DNA of 64,000 nt from Phaeobacter gallaeciensis (GTDB taxonomy: Bacteria; Pseudomonadota; Alphaproteobacteria; Rhodobacterales; Rhodobacteraceae): positions 3,324,001 to 3,388,000 of the forward strand of contig NZ_CP015124.1 of the NCBI RefSeq assembly GCF_001678945.1. Direction: 5' to 3'. This document shows, piece by piece, positions 7,829 through 20,664 of the stretch. The position numbers were made by a program, and so were the translations under genes. Positions within the stretch are counted from its first letter, which is position 1, and every line of letters starts with the position of its first letter. The notes below the pieces were generated by a model. That model was given only the letters and a program-made list of their open reading frames with translations. It was not told the DNA's origin and ran no database searches.

Positions 7829-10183
7829 ATGGCCCTGTCCCGGCGCACTGGGCAACGGTTCCAGGCCTCGATCTGGCCGGGCTTCGTCGACGCGATGACC
7901 GGGCTTTTGCTGGTGCTGATGTTCGTGCTGACCATTTTCATGGTGGTGCAATCGGTTCTGCGCGAGACCATCACCGGACAGGAAAGCGAGCTGGACGAAC
8001 TCTCGTCCGAGGTACAGGCGCTGGCCAATGCGCTGGGGCTGGAGGAACGTTCGAACAACCTTCTGACCGCCCGGCTTGGCGCGCTCACGGCGACGCTGAG
8101 CACGACACAGGACGAACTTCAGCAGGCCGAGGGACAGATCGCCGAGCAGAAATCGCTGATTGCCTCGCTCACATCCGAACGGGACGCGCGGGTTGCCGAT
8201 CTGGAGGCCGCGCGTAGCCGCATTACCGCCTTCGAGGCGCAGGTAGCCGCCCTGATCGCCGATCAGGAGGCCACAACGGCGGAAATCGCGGATCTAAGCG
8301 CGGAGCGGAAACAGCTGGAGGCGGACAGGGCTGAGTTGCTGAGCGAGCAGGAAGCCTTGAACCTGGCGCTGGCGCAGGCTCGTGATGAAATCGATGCCGG
8401 TGTCGAAGCGGCGAGGCTGGCTGCGGCTCGGCGCGAGGCGCTGGAGGCGATGATCGCTGATTTGCAGGCGGAAGGCACGGCGCAAGAGGCTCAGCTGGCC
8501 GATCTAAAAGATCAGCTGAGCGAAGAAGAAACTGCCCGTCTGGCCGAAGCTGCGGCGGCTGAGGCCCTGCGCAAGAAACTGGAAGACGCTGATGCCGAAC
8601 TGACCGCCATGACCCTGTCGCTGGAGGCGCAACGCCAGCGGGCCGAGGATACGCTGACCCTTCTGGCCGCCGCCGAGGCTGCCAAGGCGCAGCTGGACAG
8701 CCAGCTGGAAGAGGCGCTTGCCACGCTGGAAGCCGCCCGCGCGCAATCGCGGGAACGGGACGAATTGGCCGAGCGGCTGACCCGGGTTCTGGCGCAGATG
8801 GAGGTCAGCCAGTCCGAGGCCGAGGCGCGGGTCAGCGCTCTCGAGGCGGAACTCGACCGGGTGCGGACCGATGCCGACACAACCCGCGCCAGTCTGACTG
8901 CAGATCTGCAGGCCGCCCGGCAAGAGGCCGCCCGCACCCGTGACGAGTTGGAAGCGGAACTTGCGCGGCAGCAGGCTGCCTCGGTCGAGACGCAATCACA
9001 GTATGAAGACCAGCTTGCCCAGCTTCAGGCAAACCACGCCAAGGCCCGGGCGGATCTGGAAGCGGCGCTGAGCGCGGCCGAAGACAAGGCCGACGCAGAG
9101 CGGCGTGCCTTGGAACAACAGCTGGCCGAGGTCCGGGCGGATGCTGCCAGCCTGCAGGCCGGGCTTGAGGCACAACTGCAGCAGGCCCGCGCTGATCTTG
9201 CCGCTGCCCGCAGCGCTGCCAGTTCCACTGCAGAGGACCGCGCTGCGGTGGAGCAACGTCTGCTGACTGCGCTGGAAGCACTGGAAAACGCCCGCGCGGC
9301 GGCCAGCGATACGGATGTGCTGCAACAGCGCTTGCTTGCTGCGCTCAATGCCCAGAAGGAGGCAGAGACCAGCGCCGAGGGGCAGCGCAACCTTGCAGAG
9401 GAACGCGCCGCGCTGCTGGCGCAGGCCCGCGCAGCACTTGCCGATCAGAAACAGCTATCGACCAAGGCACAGCGCGAGGCGGCGCTGCTGAACCAGCAGG
9501 TCGCAGCCCTGCGCGAACAGCTGGGTAGCCTGCAGGCCATTCTGGACGATTATCAGGCGCGCGATGCAGCGCAGCAGGTTCAGTTGCAGAACCTCGGTCA
9601 GGATCTGAACGCCGCGCTGGCCCGCGCCGCCTCGGAAGAGCGCAAGCGCCGGATTCTGGAAGAACAGGAGCGCAAGCGGCTGGAGGCCGAGGCGGCAGCT
9701 CTGGCCGACAAGGCGCAGGATCTGGAGCGCTACCGGTCGGAGTTCTTCGGGCGGCTACGGGATGTTCTGGGCAGCCAGGACGGTGTGCGGATCGAGGGTG
9801 ACCGTTTCGTCTTTGCCTCCGAGGTGCTGTTCGCTCCGGCAAGCGCTGAGCTGTCGGAGGCGGGCAAGGCGGAAATCGCCAAGGTTGCCCGTATCCTGCA
9901 AAGCGTGGCCGCTGCGATCCCGCCAGAGATCAACTGGATCATCCGGGTCGATGGCCATACCGACAACACGACATTGCTGGGGCATCCGAAGTTCAAGGAT
10001 AACTGGGAGCTTAGCCAGGGGCGGGCGCTGTCGGTGGTGCGCTACATGATTGATGCACTTGGCATTCCGCCGGGGCGGCTGGCGGCGAATGGGTTTGGCG
10101 AATATCAGCCCGTCAACACTGCCGACACGCCAGAAGCCCGCGCCCAGAACCGGCGGATCGAGTTGAAGTTCACCGAACGCTAG
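7829..10183 (+). CDS. MotB-like protein with very long coiled coil and OmpA domain
   Basis: 784 residues in three parts. The N-terminus has one transmembrane helix (about 22-44), with Asp21 in the GFVDAMTGLLLVL motif at the position of the proton-carrying Asp of MotB/ExbD/TolR. Residues ~46-640 are an almost unbroken Ala/Glu/Leu/Arg heptad pattern, i.e. a coiled coil. Residues ~650-784 are an OmpA-like peptidoglycan-binding domain (RVDGHTDNTTL, NWELSQGRALSVV, AANGFGEYQPV, RRIELKF). It forms an operon with the MotA-like gene (three-base gap). Proteins of this layout are usually annotated as peptidoglycan-binding and have no settled role; see findings. Confidence 0.85.
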   Translation: MALSRRTGQRFQASIWPGFVDAMTGLLLVLMFVLTIFMVVQSVLRETITGQESELDELSSEVQALANALGLEERSNNLLTARLGALTATLSTTQDELQQAEGQIAEQKSLIASLTSERDARVADLEAARSRITAFEAQVAALIADQEATTAEIADLSAERKQLEADRAELLSEQEALNLALAQARDEIDAGVEAARLAAARREALEAMIADLQAEGTAQEAQLADLKDQLSEEETARLAEAAAAEALRKKLEDADAELTAMTLSLEAQRQRAEDTLTLLAAAEAAKAQLDSQLEEALATLEAARAQSRERDELAERLTRVLAQMEVSQSEAEARVSALEAELDRVRTDADTTRASLTADLQAARQEAARTRDELEAELARQQAASVETQSQYEDQLAQLQANHAKARADLEAALSAAEDKADAERRALEQQLAEVRADAASLQAGLEAQLQQARADLAAARSAASSTAEDRAAVEQRLLTALEALENARAAASDTDVLQQRLLAALNAQKEAETSAEGQRNLAEERAALLAQARAALADQKQLSTKAQREAALLNQQVAALREQLGSLQAILDDYQARDAAQQVQLQNLGQDLNAALARAASEERKRRILEEQERKRLEAEAAALADKAQDLERYRSEFFGRLRDVLGSQDGVRIEGDRFVFASEVLFAPASAELSEAGKAEIAKVARILQSVAAAIPPEINWIIRVDGHTDNTTLLGHPKFKDNWELSQGRALSVVRYMIDALGIPPGRLAANGFGEYQPVNTADTPEARAQNRRIELKFTER

Positions 10184-10204
10184 GGCGGGGCGAAAGGGCG
10201 CGGA

Positions 10205-11176
10205 TCAGTCGATCCGGATCGGCTGGATGATCCGGTCCACTTCTGCCCCGTCGCGCATCAACCGGGCAATCCCGGTATAAAGCCCGGCAGGCCAGGCTGC
10301 CCTGCGCAGACGTTTGCCCGCAGCGCGGAAGAATTGCGCCTGATCCTTTTTCAGAGTGGCCTTCTGATCGATCATTTTGCCGCTCGGCCCGTCAATGGTA
10401 AGGGTAAGGGTGTCGCCCTCCCGTCCACCAAAGGCATAGGCCCAGAACACCATCGCAGGCGCATCCTTTGCCAGCATCTCTCCCTTCGCTGCAGTGGTAC
10501 CGGATTTGATCGCGTCATAGGCTGGAACGCCGGTGCTGAACCCGGCACCGAGGAAGCCACCAGCCTCATAAGCAACTGGCTGCGCCCACAGGGAGGCGCC
10601 GGATGCGGTGCCGCAGGCGGCGCTGCTATCTGGCTGGAAGGGGTCGACAACCGCGCCATCCTTGCGCAGCGACAGATGCAGGTGCGGGAATTGCGTCTTG
10701 CCGGAGAGGCCAACCTCGCCCAGGGCGGTTCCAGCGGCCACCCGGTCGCCCTTGGCGACGCGGAGCGAGCCGCGCTTCATGTGACAATACTGGGTTTCCC
10801 AGCCGCCCGCGTGGCGCAGCACCAGACCGTTGCCGCATTCTCGGTCCTTGATCTCGGCAGCGTTTGCCTTGGTCGCGTATTGATCCGGCATGCCATCGCG
10901 CAACCCCGCAACGACTCCGTCTGCGGCGGCACGCACCGTGACGCCGGTCTGCATGTCCGAAAGGTAGGGCAGGGCGATATCCGTGCCCTTGTGCCCGTCA
11001 TAAGTCAGGCCGTTGCAGGTGAAATCCTGCGCCCCGGGGCCGGGATCCCGGTCGACGTATTGCTGAATGTGGCAGCTGTCGCCCAGCACGCAGTCGATGG
11101 GCCAGTTCAATGCGAAATCGCCCGCCGCAACGGGTGCGGCGAGCGATGAAAACAGCGCGAAAAGCGTGCGATACAT
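10205..11176 (-). CDS. M23 family peptidoglycan endopeptidase
   Basis: 323 residues with an N-terminal signal peptide (LFALFSSLAAPVAAG). LytM/M23 metal ligands are visible: H62 and D66 in GHKGTDIA, and HLH at 165-167 in FPHLHLSLRKDG, with a further His at 132 (YCHMKRGS). All catalytic ligands are present, so it is probably an active zinc endopeptidase cutting peptide cross-links. The C-terminal ~120 residues form an unassigned beta-type domain. Its ATG shares one base with the clpA stop, so it is co-transcribed with clpA. It faces the OmpA-domain gene tail to tail. Confidence 0.88.
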   Translation of the reverse strand: MYRTLFALFSSLAAPVAAGDFALNWPIDCVLGDSCHIQQYVDRDPGPGAQDFTCNGLTYDGHKGTDIALPYLSDMQTGVTVRAAADGVVAGLRDGMPDQYATKANAAEIKDRECGNGLVLRHAGGWETQYCHMKRGSLRVAKGDRVAAGTALGEVGLSGKTQFPHLHLSLRKDGAVVDPFQPDSSAACGTASGASLWAQPVAYEAGGFLGAGFSTGVPAYDAIKSGTTAAKGEMLAKDAPAMVFWAYAFGGREGDTLTLTIDGPSGKMIDQKATLKKDQAQFFRAAGKRLRRAAWPAGLYTGIARLMRDGAEVDRIIQPIRID

Positions 11177-13500
11177 TATTCTGCGGTCAGCAGCGGCGGC
11201 TTGTTACCGGAAATCCGGGGCTTGCCTGGGCCTTCAAGGCGCAGGTCGATCTTGCCGTCCTTGATGCCAACCTTGACGAGACCGCCCTTGGTCAGCTTGC
11301 CGAACAGCAGTTCCTCGGCCAGCGGTTTCTTGATGTACTCCTGAATGACCCGGCCCAGCGGACGCGCACCCATCTTGTCGTCATAGCCCTTCTCGGCCAG
11401 CCATTCGGCAGCCTTGCGGGTCAGTTCGATCGACACGTTGCGGTCCATCAGCTGCGCCTCAAGCTGCAGTACGAATTTCTCGACAACCTGCAGAATGACC
11501 TCTTTGGGCAGCGGCGCGAAGGAGATCACCGCATCCAGACGGTTGCGGAACTCCGGGGTAAAGGTCCGCTCGATAGCGGCGGTGTCTTCGCCCTCGCGGC
11601 GGTCGCGACCAAAGCCGATGGCGGCCTTCGCCATATCCGAGGCACCGGCGTTGGAGGTCATGATCAGAACCACGTTGCGGAAGTTCACGGTGCGGCCGTT
11701 GTGATCGGTCAGCTGCCCGTTGTCCATCACCTGAAGCAGGATGTTGAAGACATCCGGGTGCGCCTTTTCGATTTCATCCAGCAGCAGCACACAGTGGGGA
11801 TGCTGATCGACGCCATCGGTCAGAAGACCGCCCTGATCAAAGCCGACATAGCCCGGAGGCGCGCCGATCAGGCGGGAGACCGCGTGTTTCTCCATGTATT
11901 CCGACATGTCAAAGCGCAGCAGTTCCACACCCAGCGTATCGGCCAGCTGTTTGGCGACCTCGGTCTTGCCGACACCGGTGGGGCCCGCAAAGAGGTAGTT
12001 GCCGATGGGCTTTTCCGGCTCCCGCAGGCCTGCGCGCGCCAGTTTGATGGCGCTGGACAGCGCGTCGATGGCATCGTCCTGACCGAAGACAACGCGTTTG
12101 AGCGATTTCTCCAGATCCTTGAGCACCTCTGCATCGTCCTTGGACACGCTCTTGGGCGGGATGCGGGCGATCTTGGCGACGACGGCTTCAACCTCTTTGA
12201 CGCCAATGGTCTTGCGACGCTTGTCTTCGGGCACCAGATGCTGCGCGGCGCCGGCCTCGTCGATCACGTCGATGGCCTTGTCGGGCAGTTTGCGGTCGTT
12301 GATGTAACGCGCCGACAGCTCCACCGCCGATTTGATCGCATCGGTGGTGAATTTGACGCTGTGGTGTTCCTCGAAATAGGGCTTCAGGCCCTTCAGGATC
12401 TCGATGGCGTCTTCGACCGTGGGTTCGTTCACGTCGATCTTCTGGAACCGGCGCGACAGGGCGCGGTCTTTTTCAAAGTGCTGACGGAACTCCTTGTAGG
12501 TGGTGGAGCCCATGGTGCGCAGCTTGCCGCCCTGAAGCGCAGGCTTCAGCAGGTTAGAGGCATCCATGGCGCCGCCAGATGTGGCGCCAGCGCCGATCAC
12601 CGTGTGGATCTCGTCGATGAAGAGAACCGCGTCGGGGTGTTGTTCCAGCTCGGTCACAACCGCTTTCAGGCGTTCCTCGAAATCACCGCGATAACGGGTG
12701 CCGGCCAGCAGCGCGCCCATGTCGAGCGAATAGATGGTGGTCTCGGAGAGAACCTCCGGCACCTCACCCTGCACGATCTTGCGCGCCAGACCTTCGGCGA
12801 TGGCGGTCTTGCCAACGCCGGGATCACCAACCAGCAGCGGGTTGTTCTTGCGGCGGCGGCACAGCACCTGAATGCAGCGCTCCACTTCATGGCTGCGGCC
12901 GATCAGCGGATCGATGTCGCCTTCGCGGGATTTCGCGTTGAGATCGACGCAATACTTGGCCAGCGCGCTTTCCTTATTTTCGCCCTCGGCGGCCTGCGGC
13001 TGTGGTTCTTCTTCAGCCTCGTGAGCGCCGGAAACCGGGCGCGGTTCGCCAAATGCAGGGTCCTTGGCCACACCATGGGCGATGAAGTTCACCGCGTCAT
13101 AGCGGGTCATGTCCTGATCCTGAAGGAAATAGGCGGCATCGCTTTCGCGCTCGGCAAAGATCGCAACCAGCACGTTGGCGCCGGTGACTTCGGTGCGGCC
13201 CGAGCTTTGGACATGGATCGCAGCCCGCTGGATCACCCGCTGGAATGCCGCGGTGGGCACAGCTTCGGAGCCGTCAATATCGGTAACAAGGTTCGACAGA
13301 TCCTCATCCACGAATTCCACCAGGGCCGTTCGCAATTCGCCGAGGTCGACGCTGCAGGCGCGCATTACGCGGGCTGCGTCGGGTTCGTCCAGCAGCGCCA
13401 GCAGCAGGTGCTCCAGCGTTGCGAATTCGTGTCGCCGCTCATTCGCCAGCGCCAGCGCTGCGTGAATGGCTTGTTCCAATGTGCTCGAGAATGAAGGCAC
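11176..13500 (-). CDS. clpA: ATP-dependent Clp protease ATP-binding subunit ClpA
   Basis: 774 residues, standard for ClpA. The Clp N domain is at 1-~140, AAA module 1 has Walker A GDPGVGKT at 225-232 and FIDEIHT near 294-300, and AAA module 2 has GPTGVGKT at 506-513. No long middle domain is present, which separates it from ClpB. ClpA unfolds substrates for the ClpP protease. ClpS and clpP are not in the window. An RpoH-type promoter lies ~90 bases upstream on the same strand (separate entry). The M23 peptidase gene follows with a one-base overlap. Confidence 0.97.
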   Translation of the reverse strand: MPSFSSTLEQAIHAALALANERRHEFATLEHLLLALLDEPDAARVMRACSVDLGELRTALVEFVDEDLSNLVTDIDGSEAVPTAAFQRVIQRAAIHVQSSGRTEVTGANVLVAIFAERESDAAYFLQDQDMTRYDAVNFIAHGVAKDPAFGEPRPVSGAHEAEEEPQPQAAEGENKESALAKYCVDLNAKSREGDIDPLIGRSHEVERCIQVLCRRRKNNPLLVGDPGVGKTAIAEGLARKIVQGEVPEVLSETTIYSLDMGALLAGTRYRGDFEERLKAVVTELEQHPDAVLFIDEIHTVIGAGATSGGAMDASNLLKPALQGGKLRTMGSTTYKEFRQHFEKDRALSRRFQKIDVNEPTVEDAIEILKGLKPYFEEHHSVKFTTDAIKSAVELSARYINDRKLPDKAIDVIDEAGAAQHLVPEDKRRKTIGVKEVEAVVAKIARIPPKSVSKDDAEVLKDLEKSLKRVVFGQDDAIDALSSAIKLARAGLREPEKPIGNYLFAGPTGVGKTEVAKQLADTLGVELLRFDMSEYMEKHAVSRLIGAPPGYVGFDQGGLLTDGVDQHPHCVLLLDEIEKAHPDVFNILLQVMDNGQLTDHNGRTVNFRNVVLIMTSNAGASDMAKAAIGFGRDRREGEDTAAIERTFTPEFRNRLDAVISFAPLPKEVILQVVEKFVLQLEAQLMDRNVSIELTRKAAEWLAEKGYDDKMGARPLGRVIQEYIKKPLAEELLFGKLTKGGLVKVGIKDGKIDLRLEGPGKPRISGNKPPLLTAE

Positions 13501-13589
13501 GGGCGTGCTCCTCTGTCTTGGGTTGAGGGGGGCGGGGCGGCGTATTTACCATCCTTCCCCACTCTCAACCATGGCCTCATAGTATTAGA

Positions 13590-13617
13590 GTTTGGTTGAT
13601 AGACCGCCGGCTTCAAG
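13590..13617 (-). promoter_or_regulatory. RpoH-like (heat-shock) promoter of clpA
   Basis: On the minus strand CTTGAA (13617-13612) is followed by 16 bases and CCAAAC (13595-13590). This agrees with the alphaproteobacterial RpoH pattern CTTGAA ~16 CCATNT/CCANAC. Transcription would start near 13583, about 80 bases before the clpA ATG. Spacing is identical to the hsp20 promoter candidate in this window. Assignment is by eye. Confidence 0.55.
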
Positions 13618-13680
13618 CGCTTTCTTTTATTTTTCGGTCACATTTCTTGTTGCTAAGCCGGAAATGATACACGCCAGAGG

Positions 13681-14454
13681 TTAGAAATTGTCCTTTCTGC
13701 GCCGGATTTCTGTAAAGACATCAACGTCTTCAGCGTTCTGCATGGCCATCGATTCCTTAACGCTGGAAAGATGGGCACGCAGGAAGGGATTTGTGTCCAA
13801 TTCCAGTTGCAGCGTAGAGGGCACGGTTGGCTCGCCCGCCGCGCGGGCGGTGTCGATCTGCGCGATGCGGGTCTTTAGGGCGTCGTTGCCCGGGTCGATC
13901 GTAATGGCAAAGGCGGCATTGGCCTGGGTGTATTCATGGCCGGAATAAACCACGGTTTCGGGAGGCAGGGCGGCGAGGCGCGACAGGCTGTTCCACATCT
14001 GCTCGGGGGTGCCTTCGAAGAGGCGGCCACAGCCAAGCGCCATCAGGCTGTCAGCGGTAAAGACGGCGTTGCTGTCCGGGATGTAAAAAGCGATGTGGCC
14101 GACGGTGTGACCGGAAACATCCAGCACCTGAACCTCGTGACCGAACAAATCGAAGCTTTCACCATCCTGTACTGCGCGATCCAGATCTGGCAGCCGGTGC
14201 GCATCTGCCGCCGCGCCAGTCACCGAGGCGCCAAAGGTGCTGCACAGCTCCTTGGTCCCGTCGATATGGTCCCAGTGGTGATGGGTCAGCAGGATCTCGT
14301 CCAGCCCCCATCCGCGCTTCTTAAGAGCCGCGGTGATGGCGGCAGGATCCGGAGCGTCAACCAGTGCGGTGCGCCCCGATGCGGCGTCATGCAGCAGGAA
14401 GGCATAGTTGTCAGAGAGGCAGGGAACGGTGACGATCTCAAGGGGCATGGTCAT
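13681..14454 (-). CDS. gloB: hydroxyacylglutathione hydrolase (glyoxalase II)
   Basis: 257 residues from the ATG at 14454 (MTMPLEIVTVPCLSDN); an alternative start is two codons later, and upstream in-frame ATGs at 14466 and 14493 would add atypical residues. The metallo-beta-lactamase signature THHHWDH is at 57-63. Further ligands are SGHTVGH and the Asp in FTADSLMALGCGRLFEG. It hydrolyses S-lactoylglutathione to lactate and glutathione. The C-terminal substrate-binding segment (NPFLRAH) is intact. It is divergent from the methyltransferase gene at 14510. Confidence 0.95.
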   Translation of the reverse strand: MTMPLEIVTVPCLSDNYAFLLHDAASGRTALVDAPDPAAITAALKKRGWGLDEILLTHHHWDHIDGTKELCSTFGASVTGAAADAHRLPDLDRAVQDGESFDLFGHEVQVLDVSGHTVGHIAFYIPDSNAVFTADSLMALGCGRLFEGTPEQMWNSLSRLAALPPETVVYSGHEYTQANAAFAITIDPGNDALKTRIAQIDTARAAGEPTVPSTLQLELDTNPFLRAHLSSVKESMAMQNAEDVDVFTEIRRRKDNF

Positions 14455-14509
14455 TCGCTTTTTCATTGTTAGACTGCCCCCAGAGTGACCCAAGCAGCAG
14501 GCGCCCGCA

Positions 14510-15256
14510 ATGCATCTTGATGTTCAGGATCTGAGGAACTTCTACTACCGCAGTACCCTTGGCCGGGCCGCGCAGGCGGCAATCCGGGCGCGCCTGTTGC
14601 AGATGTGGCCCGATGCGACGGGGCAGACTGTTGTGGGCTTTGGCTTTGCCGCGCCGCTGCTGCGTCCCTATCTGGCGGATGCGCGGCGGGTGATGGCGAT
14701 GATGCCGGGGCCGCAGGGGGTGATGCAATGGCCTGCGGGCATGCCGAATGTTTCGGTTCTGTGCGAAGAGGTCAGCTGGCCTATCGAAACCGGGCGCGTC
14801 GACCGGTTGGTGATGCTGCACGGGCTGGAGACCTCTGAACGCCCGTCGGATCTGCTGGAGGAAGCCTGGCGCGCACTTGGCCCCGGCGGGCGGGCGATTT
14901 TCATTGTCCCAAACAGGGCAGGGTTCTGGGCGCGGTCGGACAAAACCCCCTTTGGCTATGGGCGCCCCTACACGCTGACACAGCTGGAAAACCAGCTGCG
15001 GCTGCACCAGTTCACCATCGAGCAGCATACGGCGGCGCTTTACCGACTGCCGAGCTCCCGGCGGTTCTGGCTGAAATCCGGCGCGCTGCTGGAAAAGATG
15101 GGGCGGCGCCTGCCGGCGGTGCTGGCAGGGGGGGTGATCCTGGTCGAGGTCAGCAAGCAGACCCATCAGCAAAAGGGGCTGATGACCCGCGTCAAACGCA
15201 GCAACCCAATCCGGGTGCTGGAGGGGCTGTCGAACCCTGTGGCAGAACCCGCCTGA
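14510..15256 (+). CDS. class I SAM-dependent methyltransferase
   Basis: 248 residues. A weak SAM-binding motif I is seen at VVGFGFAAP, an acidic post-motif region around [11 protein letters not shown], and the [18 protein letters not shown] strand typical of methyltransferase type 11 proteins. Motif I lacks the usual GxGxG, so binding may be altered. The basic C-terminal tail ([13 protein letters not shown]) is conserved-looking but unassigned. It is divergent from gloB with a 55-base gap; this pairing suggests a shared promoter region. Substrate unknown. Confidence 0.75.
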   Translation: MHLDVQDLRNFYYRSTLGRAAQAAIRARLLQMWPDATGQTVVGFGFAAPLLRPYLADARRVMAMMPGPQGVMQWPAGMPNVSVLCEEVSWPIETGRVDRLVMLHGLETSERPSDLLEEAWRALGPGGRAIFIVPNRAGFWARSDKTPFGYGRPYTLTQLENQLRLHQFTIEQHTAALYRLPSSRRFWLKSGALLEKMGRRLPAVLAGGVILVEVSKQTHQQKGLMTRVKRSNPIRVLEGLSNPVAEPA

Positions 15257-15666
15257 CCTGCAACATGTCCCCGTGCCATGGCTACAGCCATGCACAGGGC
15301 GCAATGCTACCGGTGATTCCCGCAGGTGCCCTGCCGGGCGCGTGGCGTGCTCATTTTGCGGCAAGACTGCACGAAGGGGGAACAAATGCCGTTTTTTGAC
15401 CCTCAGGAATCGCAATTCGATGAAGAACTTGTTCATTTTTTGTAGCCTGTGGCGGGGGCAAAGGGCCGCAGTTCCGCTAAGGCATTGAAAACACTTAACT
15501 CGGTCATTTTGCCGTTACCGTTATAGGCAGTTGATAGGTTGGGAACGCTCTGCTACATCCACGCTGATTTCGATGGCCTGCCACGCTGGTGGGCTGACTC
15601 ACACCCCCGGGTGCTGCCTGACGCAGGTATGCAGACCGGGGCCAAAATAATATCGGAAGGGTGGAC
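15257..15666. other. 410-base intergenic region upstream of the ATP synthase operon
   Basis: This holds no recognised gene. It must contain the operon promoter; I could not single out convincing -35/-10 boxes, though the AT-richer part around 15485-15545 is the best place. Also visible are an inverted repeat at 15273-15295 (GTGCCATGGCT, two-base centre, AGCCATGCAC, one mismatch) and a 19-codon open frame behind a strong ribosome site at 15386 (separate entry). Confidence 0.6.
15386..15445 (+). CDS. possible 19-residue micro-ORF upstream of atpH
   Basis: ATG at 15386 preceded by GAAGGGGGAACAA, a strong ribosome site with good spacing. It reads MPFFDPQESQFDEELVHFL and stops with TAG. The peptide is acidic and carries no run of a single amino acid, so it does not look like an attenuation leader. 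It may be a chance frame. It is listed because the ribosome site is better than those of many real genes here. Confidence 0.22.
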   Translation: MPFFDPQESQFDEELVHFL

Positions 15667-16227
15667 GTGTCCGAACCAGCTTCGATTTCTGCAGGCATCG
15701 CCGCGCGCTATGCCACAGCGGTCTTTGAGATCGCTGACGAGAACAAGGCGCTCGACAGCCTTGAGACCAGCATCAATGACCTGGCAGCTGCCCTGGCTGA
15801 CAGCGAAGACCTTCAAAACCTGATCAGCTCGCCTCTGGTGACGCGCGAAGAGCAGGCCGCCGCAATCGATGCGGTCAGCACCAAGATGGGGCTGGACCCC
15901 ACCTTGCGCAACACCCTGTCGCTGATGGCTGCGAAACGCCGCCTGTTCGTGGTGCCGGCTCTGATCGACTCCCTGCGCGCCAGCCTGGCTGAAGCACGTG
16001 GCGAAGTGACCGCAGAGGTCACCTCGGCCAAGGCGCTGACCAAGACCCAAAGCGAAAAGCTGGCCAAGACTCTGGCCGAGCGCGTGGGCAAGAAGGTTAC
16101 CATCAATGCAACCGTCGATGAGAGCATCATTGGCGGTCTTGTCGTTAAAGTGGGTTCGAAGATGATCGATAGCTCGATCCGCTCCAAGCTCAACTCCCTA
16201 CAGAATGCAATGAAAGAGGTCGGATAA
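15667..16227 (+). CDS. atpH: F1 ATP synthase delta subunit
   Basis: 186 residues starting at GTG 15667, six bases after GGAAGG; the GTG at 15661 touches the ribosome site and is less likely. The sequence SEPASISAGIAARYATAVFEIA and the C-terminal part (VDESIIGGLVVKVGSKMID, then SIRSKLNSLQ) are typical of the delta/OSCP subunit of the peripheral stalk linking F1 to F0. It is first in the operon atpHAGDC. atpA begins directly at the next base. F0 genes are absent, as usual in Rhodobacterales where they lie elsewhere. Confidence 0.96.
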   Translation: MSEPASISAGIAARYATAVFEIADENKALDSLETSINDLAAALADSEDLQNLISSPLVTREEQAAAIDAVSTKMGLDPTLRNTLSLMAAKRRLFVVPALIDSLRASLAEARGEVTAEVTSAKALTKTQSEKLAKTLAERVGKKVTINATVDESIIGGLVVKVGSKMIDSSIRSKLNSLQNAMKEVG

Positions 16228-17769
<1,542 letters not shown>

Positions 17770-17781
17770 GGAGATAAGGCA

Positions 17782-18657
17782 GTGCCAAATCTCAAGGACC
17801 TGAAAAACAGGATCGCGAGTGTCAAAAGCACTCGTAAGATCACAAAAGCCATGCAAATGGTGGCCGCGGCGAAACTTCGCCGCGCCCAGGAAGCTGCCGA
17901 AGACAGCCGTCCCTATGCCAAGCGGTTCAACGCCGTTATGGCATCTCTGGCAGCCTCGGTCGGCGACAGCGAAGCAGCGCCCAAGCTGCTTCGTGGCACC
18001 GGAAGCGATCAGGTACAGCTGCTTGTCGTTTTGACAGCCGAGCGTGGTCTGTGTGGTGGCTTTAACGCCAACATCGCCAAGCTGGCCCGTCAGAAGGCAG
18101 CTGAGCTGAAAGCGGCAGGCAAGACGGTCAAGATCCTGACCGTTGGCAAAAAAGGCCGCGACGCGCTGCGTCGTGACTTTGAAGCCGATTTTGTCGGTCA
18201 CGTTGACCTGAGCGAAGTCAAGCGTCTTGGCTATGCCGATGCGCAGGGCATCGCAAAGGACATCCTGACCCGCTTTGACGCTGGTGAATTCGACGTTGCG
18301 ACGATCTTCTACTCGGAGTTCGTCAACGTCGTGACACAGGTGCCGACGGCACAGCAGATCATTCCGGCCTCTTACGAGGGCGGCGAAGCCGAAGAAGCCT
18401 CGGCGGTATATGACTACGAACCCAGCGAAGAGGCGATTCTCGCCGACTTGCTGCCTCGTGGCGTATCCACCCAGATCTTTTCGGCGCTGCTGGAAAATGG
18501 CGCATCCGAACAGGGTGCCCGGATGAGCGCGATGGACAATGCGACACGCAACGCGGGCGATATGATCGACCAGCTGACCATCGAGTTTAACCGCTCCCGC
18601 CAGGCCGTGATCACCAACGAGCTGATTGAAATTATTTCGGGCGCCGAGGCGCTCTAA
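17782..18657 (+). CDS. atpG: F1 ATP synthase gamma subunit
   Basis: 291 residues from a GTG start at 17782, with AAGGAG a few bases before. The N-terminal helix [21 protein letters not shown] and the C-terminal [18 protein letters not shown] helix form the rotor coiled coil. [15 protein letters not shown] is the family signature. The subunit rotates within alpha3beta3 and couples to the F0 c-ring. An acidic insertion-like patch ([20 protein letters not shown], about residue 195-215) is in the region where alphaproteobacterial gammas vary. Middle gene of the operon. Confidence 0.98.
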   Translation: MPNLKDLKNRIASVKSTRKITKAMQMVAAAKLRRAQEAAEDSRPYAKRFNAVMASLAASVGDSEAAPKLLRGTGSDQVQLLVVLTAERGLCGGFNANIAKLARQKAAELKAAGKTVKILTVGKKGRDALRRDFEADFVGHVDLSEVKRLGYADAQGIAKDILTRFDAGEFDVATIFYSEFVNVVTQVPTAQQIIPASYEGGEAEEASAVYDYEPSEEAILADLLPRGVSTQIFSALLENGASEQGARMSAMDNATRNAGDMIDQLTIEFNRSRQAVITNELIEIISGAEAL

Positions 18658-20103
<1,446 letters not shown>

Positions 20104-20114
20104 GGAGGGCCCTG

Positions 20115-20528
20115 ATGGCTGATACCATGCAATTCGACCTCGTGAGCCCGGAGCGGAGCCTTGCTTCGCTTCAGGTGAGCGCGGTTCAGATCCCCGGCGC
20201 GGAAGGCGACATGACGGCTATGCCGATGCATGCGCCGACCATCACCACGCTGCGCCCGGGTGTCCTGCGGGTCGAAAGCCCCCAAGGCACTTCGGAGTAT
20301 GTGGTCACCGGTGGGTTTGCCGAAATCGGTTCCGAGGCGCTCTCGGTTCTGGCCGAAAAGGCAATCCCGATGGATGAAATGACCCGTGCGCACCTGGATG
20401 AGCTGATCGAGGACGCACGTGAGACCTACAAGACCGCTAAGGAAGAAGAGCAGCCCCACGACATCGTCGAGGAAGCCGCGAAACTTCTGGCGGACATGGA
20501 GGCCCTTGGCACCCACATGAGCCTCTAA
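20115..20528 (+). CDS. atpC: F1 ATP synthase epsilon subunit
   Basis: 137 residues. The N-terminal beta domain reads [20 protein letters not shown], with [18 protein letters not shown] and the [18 protein letters not shown] strands. The C-terminal helices are acidic ([18 protein letters not shown]) and differ from the basic inhibitory helix of Escherichia coli. This fits Alphaproteobacteria, where the separate zeta protein often takes over inhibition. Last gene of the operon, followed by a strong terminator at 20558. Confidence 0.96.
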   Translation: MADTMQFDLVSPERSLASLQVSAVQIPGAEGDMTAMPMHAPTITTLRPGVLRVESPQGTSEYVVTGGFAEIGSEALSVLAEKAIPMDEMTRAHLDELIEDARETYKTAKEEEQPHDIVEEAAKLLADMEALGTHMSL

Positions 20529-20557
20529 GGTTCCGCGCCAAGCGAGAAAGACTTTGT

Positions 20558-20590
20558 AAACCGGCCCTTATGGGGCCGGTTTTCTTTTGT
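20558..20590 (+). terminator. Rho-independent terminator of the atp operon
   Basis: AACCGGCCC (20559-20567) pairs perfectly with GGGCCGGTT (20573-20581) around a five-base loop and runs into TTTTCTTTT. It lies 30 bases after the atpC stop. A textbook intrinsic terminator. Confidence 0.93.
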
Positions 20591-20664
20591 GTGCTCAGAT
20601 GGTTTTATGACGCTTCAGGGTTGTGGGTGCGTCAGGCTGCCCGCGAGCGGAGGATTGGAAATTC

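Noticed and set aside
6470..7951. A 493-codon minus-strand frame opposite the MotA-like gene
   Set aside because: Shadow frame. It spans the ChaC end and the start of the coiled-coil gene and reads as His/Gln/Arg-rich low-complexity sequence.
6638..10183. Zorya anti-phage system (ZorA/ZorB plus effectors)
   Set aside because: The pair shares the MotA/MotB theme, but the long helical tail is on the B protein and no ZorC, ZorD or ZorE follows. Neighbours are a cyclotransferase and an M23 peptidase.
11110..13494. A 794-codon plus-strand frame opposite clpA
   Set aside because: Same codon-bias effect. The clpA reading has all expected motifs; the antisense product is low-complexity His/Gln/Asp-rich without a known fold.
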